Shown here piece by piece: positions 63,258-64,000 of a DNA stretch of 64,000 bases. Below the pieces are notes generated by a model. That model had not been told where the DNA came from. It searched no databases and was given only the letters and a program-made list of their open reading frames with translations. Both the position numbers and the translations under genes were made by a program. Source of the DNA: JBFYTX01 sp963739515 (lineage in GTDB: Bacteria > Chloroflexota > Dehalococcoidia > Dehalococcoidales > RBG-16-60-22); the NCBI GenBank assembly GCA_963739515.1, contig CAVUAO010000003.1, forward strand, positions 124,001 to 188,000. The letters run 5' to 3'. Each line of letters starts with the position of its first letter. The stretch's first letter is position 1.

Positions 63258-63412
63258 ATGCCTTCAGCCAGGTGTGGACATTTTTTAACTAATCGGTAGC
63301 TTCTTTCAATTTCTTTTTATTTTTACCGTATACTGGCATACATGCTTGGATTGGTGGGAGGACATTAACTTAAGCCTTCTCAAACGAGGCGATGAGGCGG
63401 ATGGAGAGAAAC

Positions 63413-63796
63413 ATGACGGACCATAAGCACGCACAATTGCGCGCCCTCCTGGAGAGCGAGCGAAAACGCTATGCCGAGGAATTGGGCAATTTGCAGACCA
63501 ATGCGTCCACTTCCGAGGAACGGCGGGAGGGCAGTCCCTTCGGCAAACGCGAGGAGGAAGCCACGGAAACGCTGGAGCTGGAGAAGCGGCTCGCCCTGGA
63601 AAACCGCGTCCGCACGGAAATGGCCGATATCGAGCACGCCCTGGAGAAGTTTGAGAAGGGCACTTACGGACTATGTGAAAATTGCGGCCAGCCCATCGAC
63701 CCCGAGCGTCTCGAGGTGCTGCCGCAGGCGGCTTATTGTCTGAAGTGTAAGGCGCTGCTGACGAAGAATGTCAAAGTTGCACCACCTCCTAAATAG
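63413..63796 (+). CDS. TraR/DksA family zinc-finger protein
   Basis: The 127-residue product has an N-terminal coiled coil (about 1-70) and the four-Cys zinc finger CENCGQPI...YCLKC near the C-terminus. Family members bind RNA polymerase in its secondary channel. The usual acidic DxxDxA coil-tip residues are not obvious (EEATETLELE is in that area), so the role may differ from DksA. It sits directly before lspA, a known arrangement. An alternative ATG lies four codons upstream. Confidence 0.85.
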   Translation: MTDHKHAQLRALLESERKRYAEELGNLQTNASTSEERREGSPFGKREEEATETLELEKRLALENRVRTEMADIEHALEKFEKGTYGLCENCGQPIDPERLEVLPQAAYCLKCKALLTKNVKVAPPPK

Positions 63797-63803
63797 GCGG
63801 GAC

Positions 63804-64000
63804 ATGGTCTTCGCCGGTATTGCGCTGCTCGTCGTTATTGCCGACCAGCTCAGCAAGTGGTGGATAGTTTCCAATCTGGCCCTGGGGGAAACGCTCTATG
63901 ACGCCGGTTTTTTCCGGATTATCCGCGTCCAGAATACCGGGGCCGCCTTCGGCATTTTCCGCGGGCATCCCCTGGTTTTTACGGTCTTTGATTTCATCGG
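63804..64000 (+). CDS. lspA: Signal peptidase II (partial, runs off the window)
   Basis: The visible 65 residues start MVFAGIALLVVIADQLSKWW, with ADQLSKW as in LspA, and later VQNTGAAFGIF, matching the NTGAAFG family motif that holds a catalytic-region Asn. LspA cleaves the signal from prolipoproteins such as PstS and the peptide-binding protein. The gene starts 7 nt after the TraR/DksA stop and continues past 64000. Confidence 0.88.
   Translation, partial: MVFAGIALLVVIADQLSKWWIVSNLALGETLYDAGFFRIIRVQNTGAAFGIFRGHPLVFTVFDFI

Noticed and set aside
63196..63275. c-di-GMP or cobalamin riboswitch before the TraR/DksA gene
   Set aside because: None of the conserved core sequences of those classes can be found; only generic stems remain.

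Overview
The window is a 64 kb piece of a bacterial chromosome. GC content is moderate to high, TTG and GTG starts are frequent, genes are closely packed, and there is no phage, integrase, transposase or CRISPR. The gene mix suggests a Chloroflexota organism, most likely Dehalococcoidia-like: class III and acetyl-CoA-hydrolase-type CoA transferases, many ABC-2 exporters, NarL-type kinase/regulator pairs, a Cys-rich DUF2769 protein, a cytoplasmic molybdoenzyme, and lipoproteins with Thr/Pro/Ala linkers. That placement is inference. The window has no rRNA or other phylogenetic marker that settles it.

Layout. 1-7.5 kb: cupin, class II aldolase, then an acyl-CoA cluster (crotonase, broken amidohydrolase, a large OYE/GltD-type flavoprotein fusion, CoA transferase). 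7.5-8.2 kb: a cluster of inverted repeats, then tRNA-Leu(CAG), tRNA-Arg(GCG) and tRNA-Val(TAC). 8.2-15.3 kb: TetR and an ABC exporter sharing a promoter with two matching palindromes, a small membrane protein homologous to the sensor part of the adjacent kinase, a NarL-type two-component pair and a second ABC exporter. 15.4-23.1 kb: a complete phosphate regulon, phoB-phoR then arsC-mgsA-pstSCAB-phoU, with a four-repeat PHO-box-like element in front of arsC. 23.3-29.2 kb: a second, paralogous kinase/regulator pair, an MMPL/RND exporter and a GIN-domain protein. 29.3-34.1 kb: zinc-ribbon protein, an internally duplicated histidine-rich membrane protein, and a cbb3-type oxidase whose CcoN, CcoO and CcoP-like haem domains form one polypeptide, followed by ccoS. 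34.1-38.2 kb: HEAT protein, DUF2769 protein, molybdopterin oxidoreductase and bicupin. 38.3-44.2 kb: a peptide-type ABC importer with two damaged genes. 44.3-49.6 kb: two more ABC-2 exporters around an MFS gene that is preceded by a promoter, a 33-residue leader ORF with tandem Trp codons, and a terminator (an attenuator candidate). 49.7-64 kb: housekeeping and metabolic genes (cupin, GT-C-like membrane protein, nitroreductase, AlkD, amidohydrolase, HIT, two CaiB-family proteins, radical SAM, NfeD-like, gltX, aldo/keto reductase, SemiSWEET, TraR/DksA, lspA).

How genes work together. The Pho region couples high-affinity phosphate uptake to arsenate reduction (arsenate enters through Pst) and to methylglyoxal synthase (which frees phosphate from DHAP). 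The oxidase implies at least microaerobic respiration. Several genes (arsC, HEAT protein, ABC ATPase at 47532, alkD, the 43-residue protein, gltX) have a -10 box only 8-12 nt before the ATG and no ribosome binding site, which suggests leaderless mRNAs.

Caution: six genes carry indels, almost all an extra base, and one also carries an in-frame stop. One of them is gltX, normally essential, so sequencing or assembly error is at least as likely as real decay.
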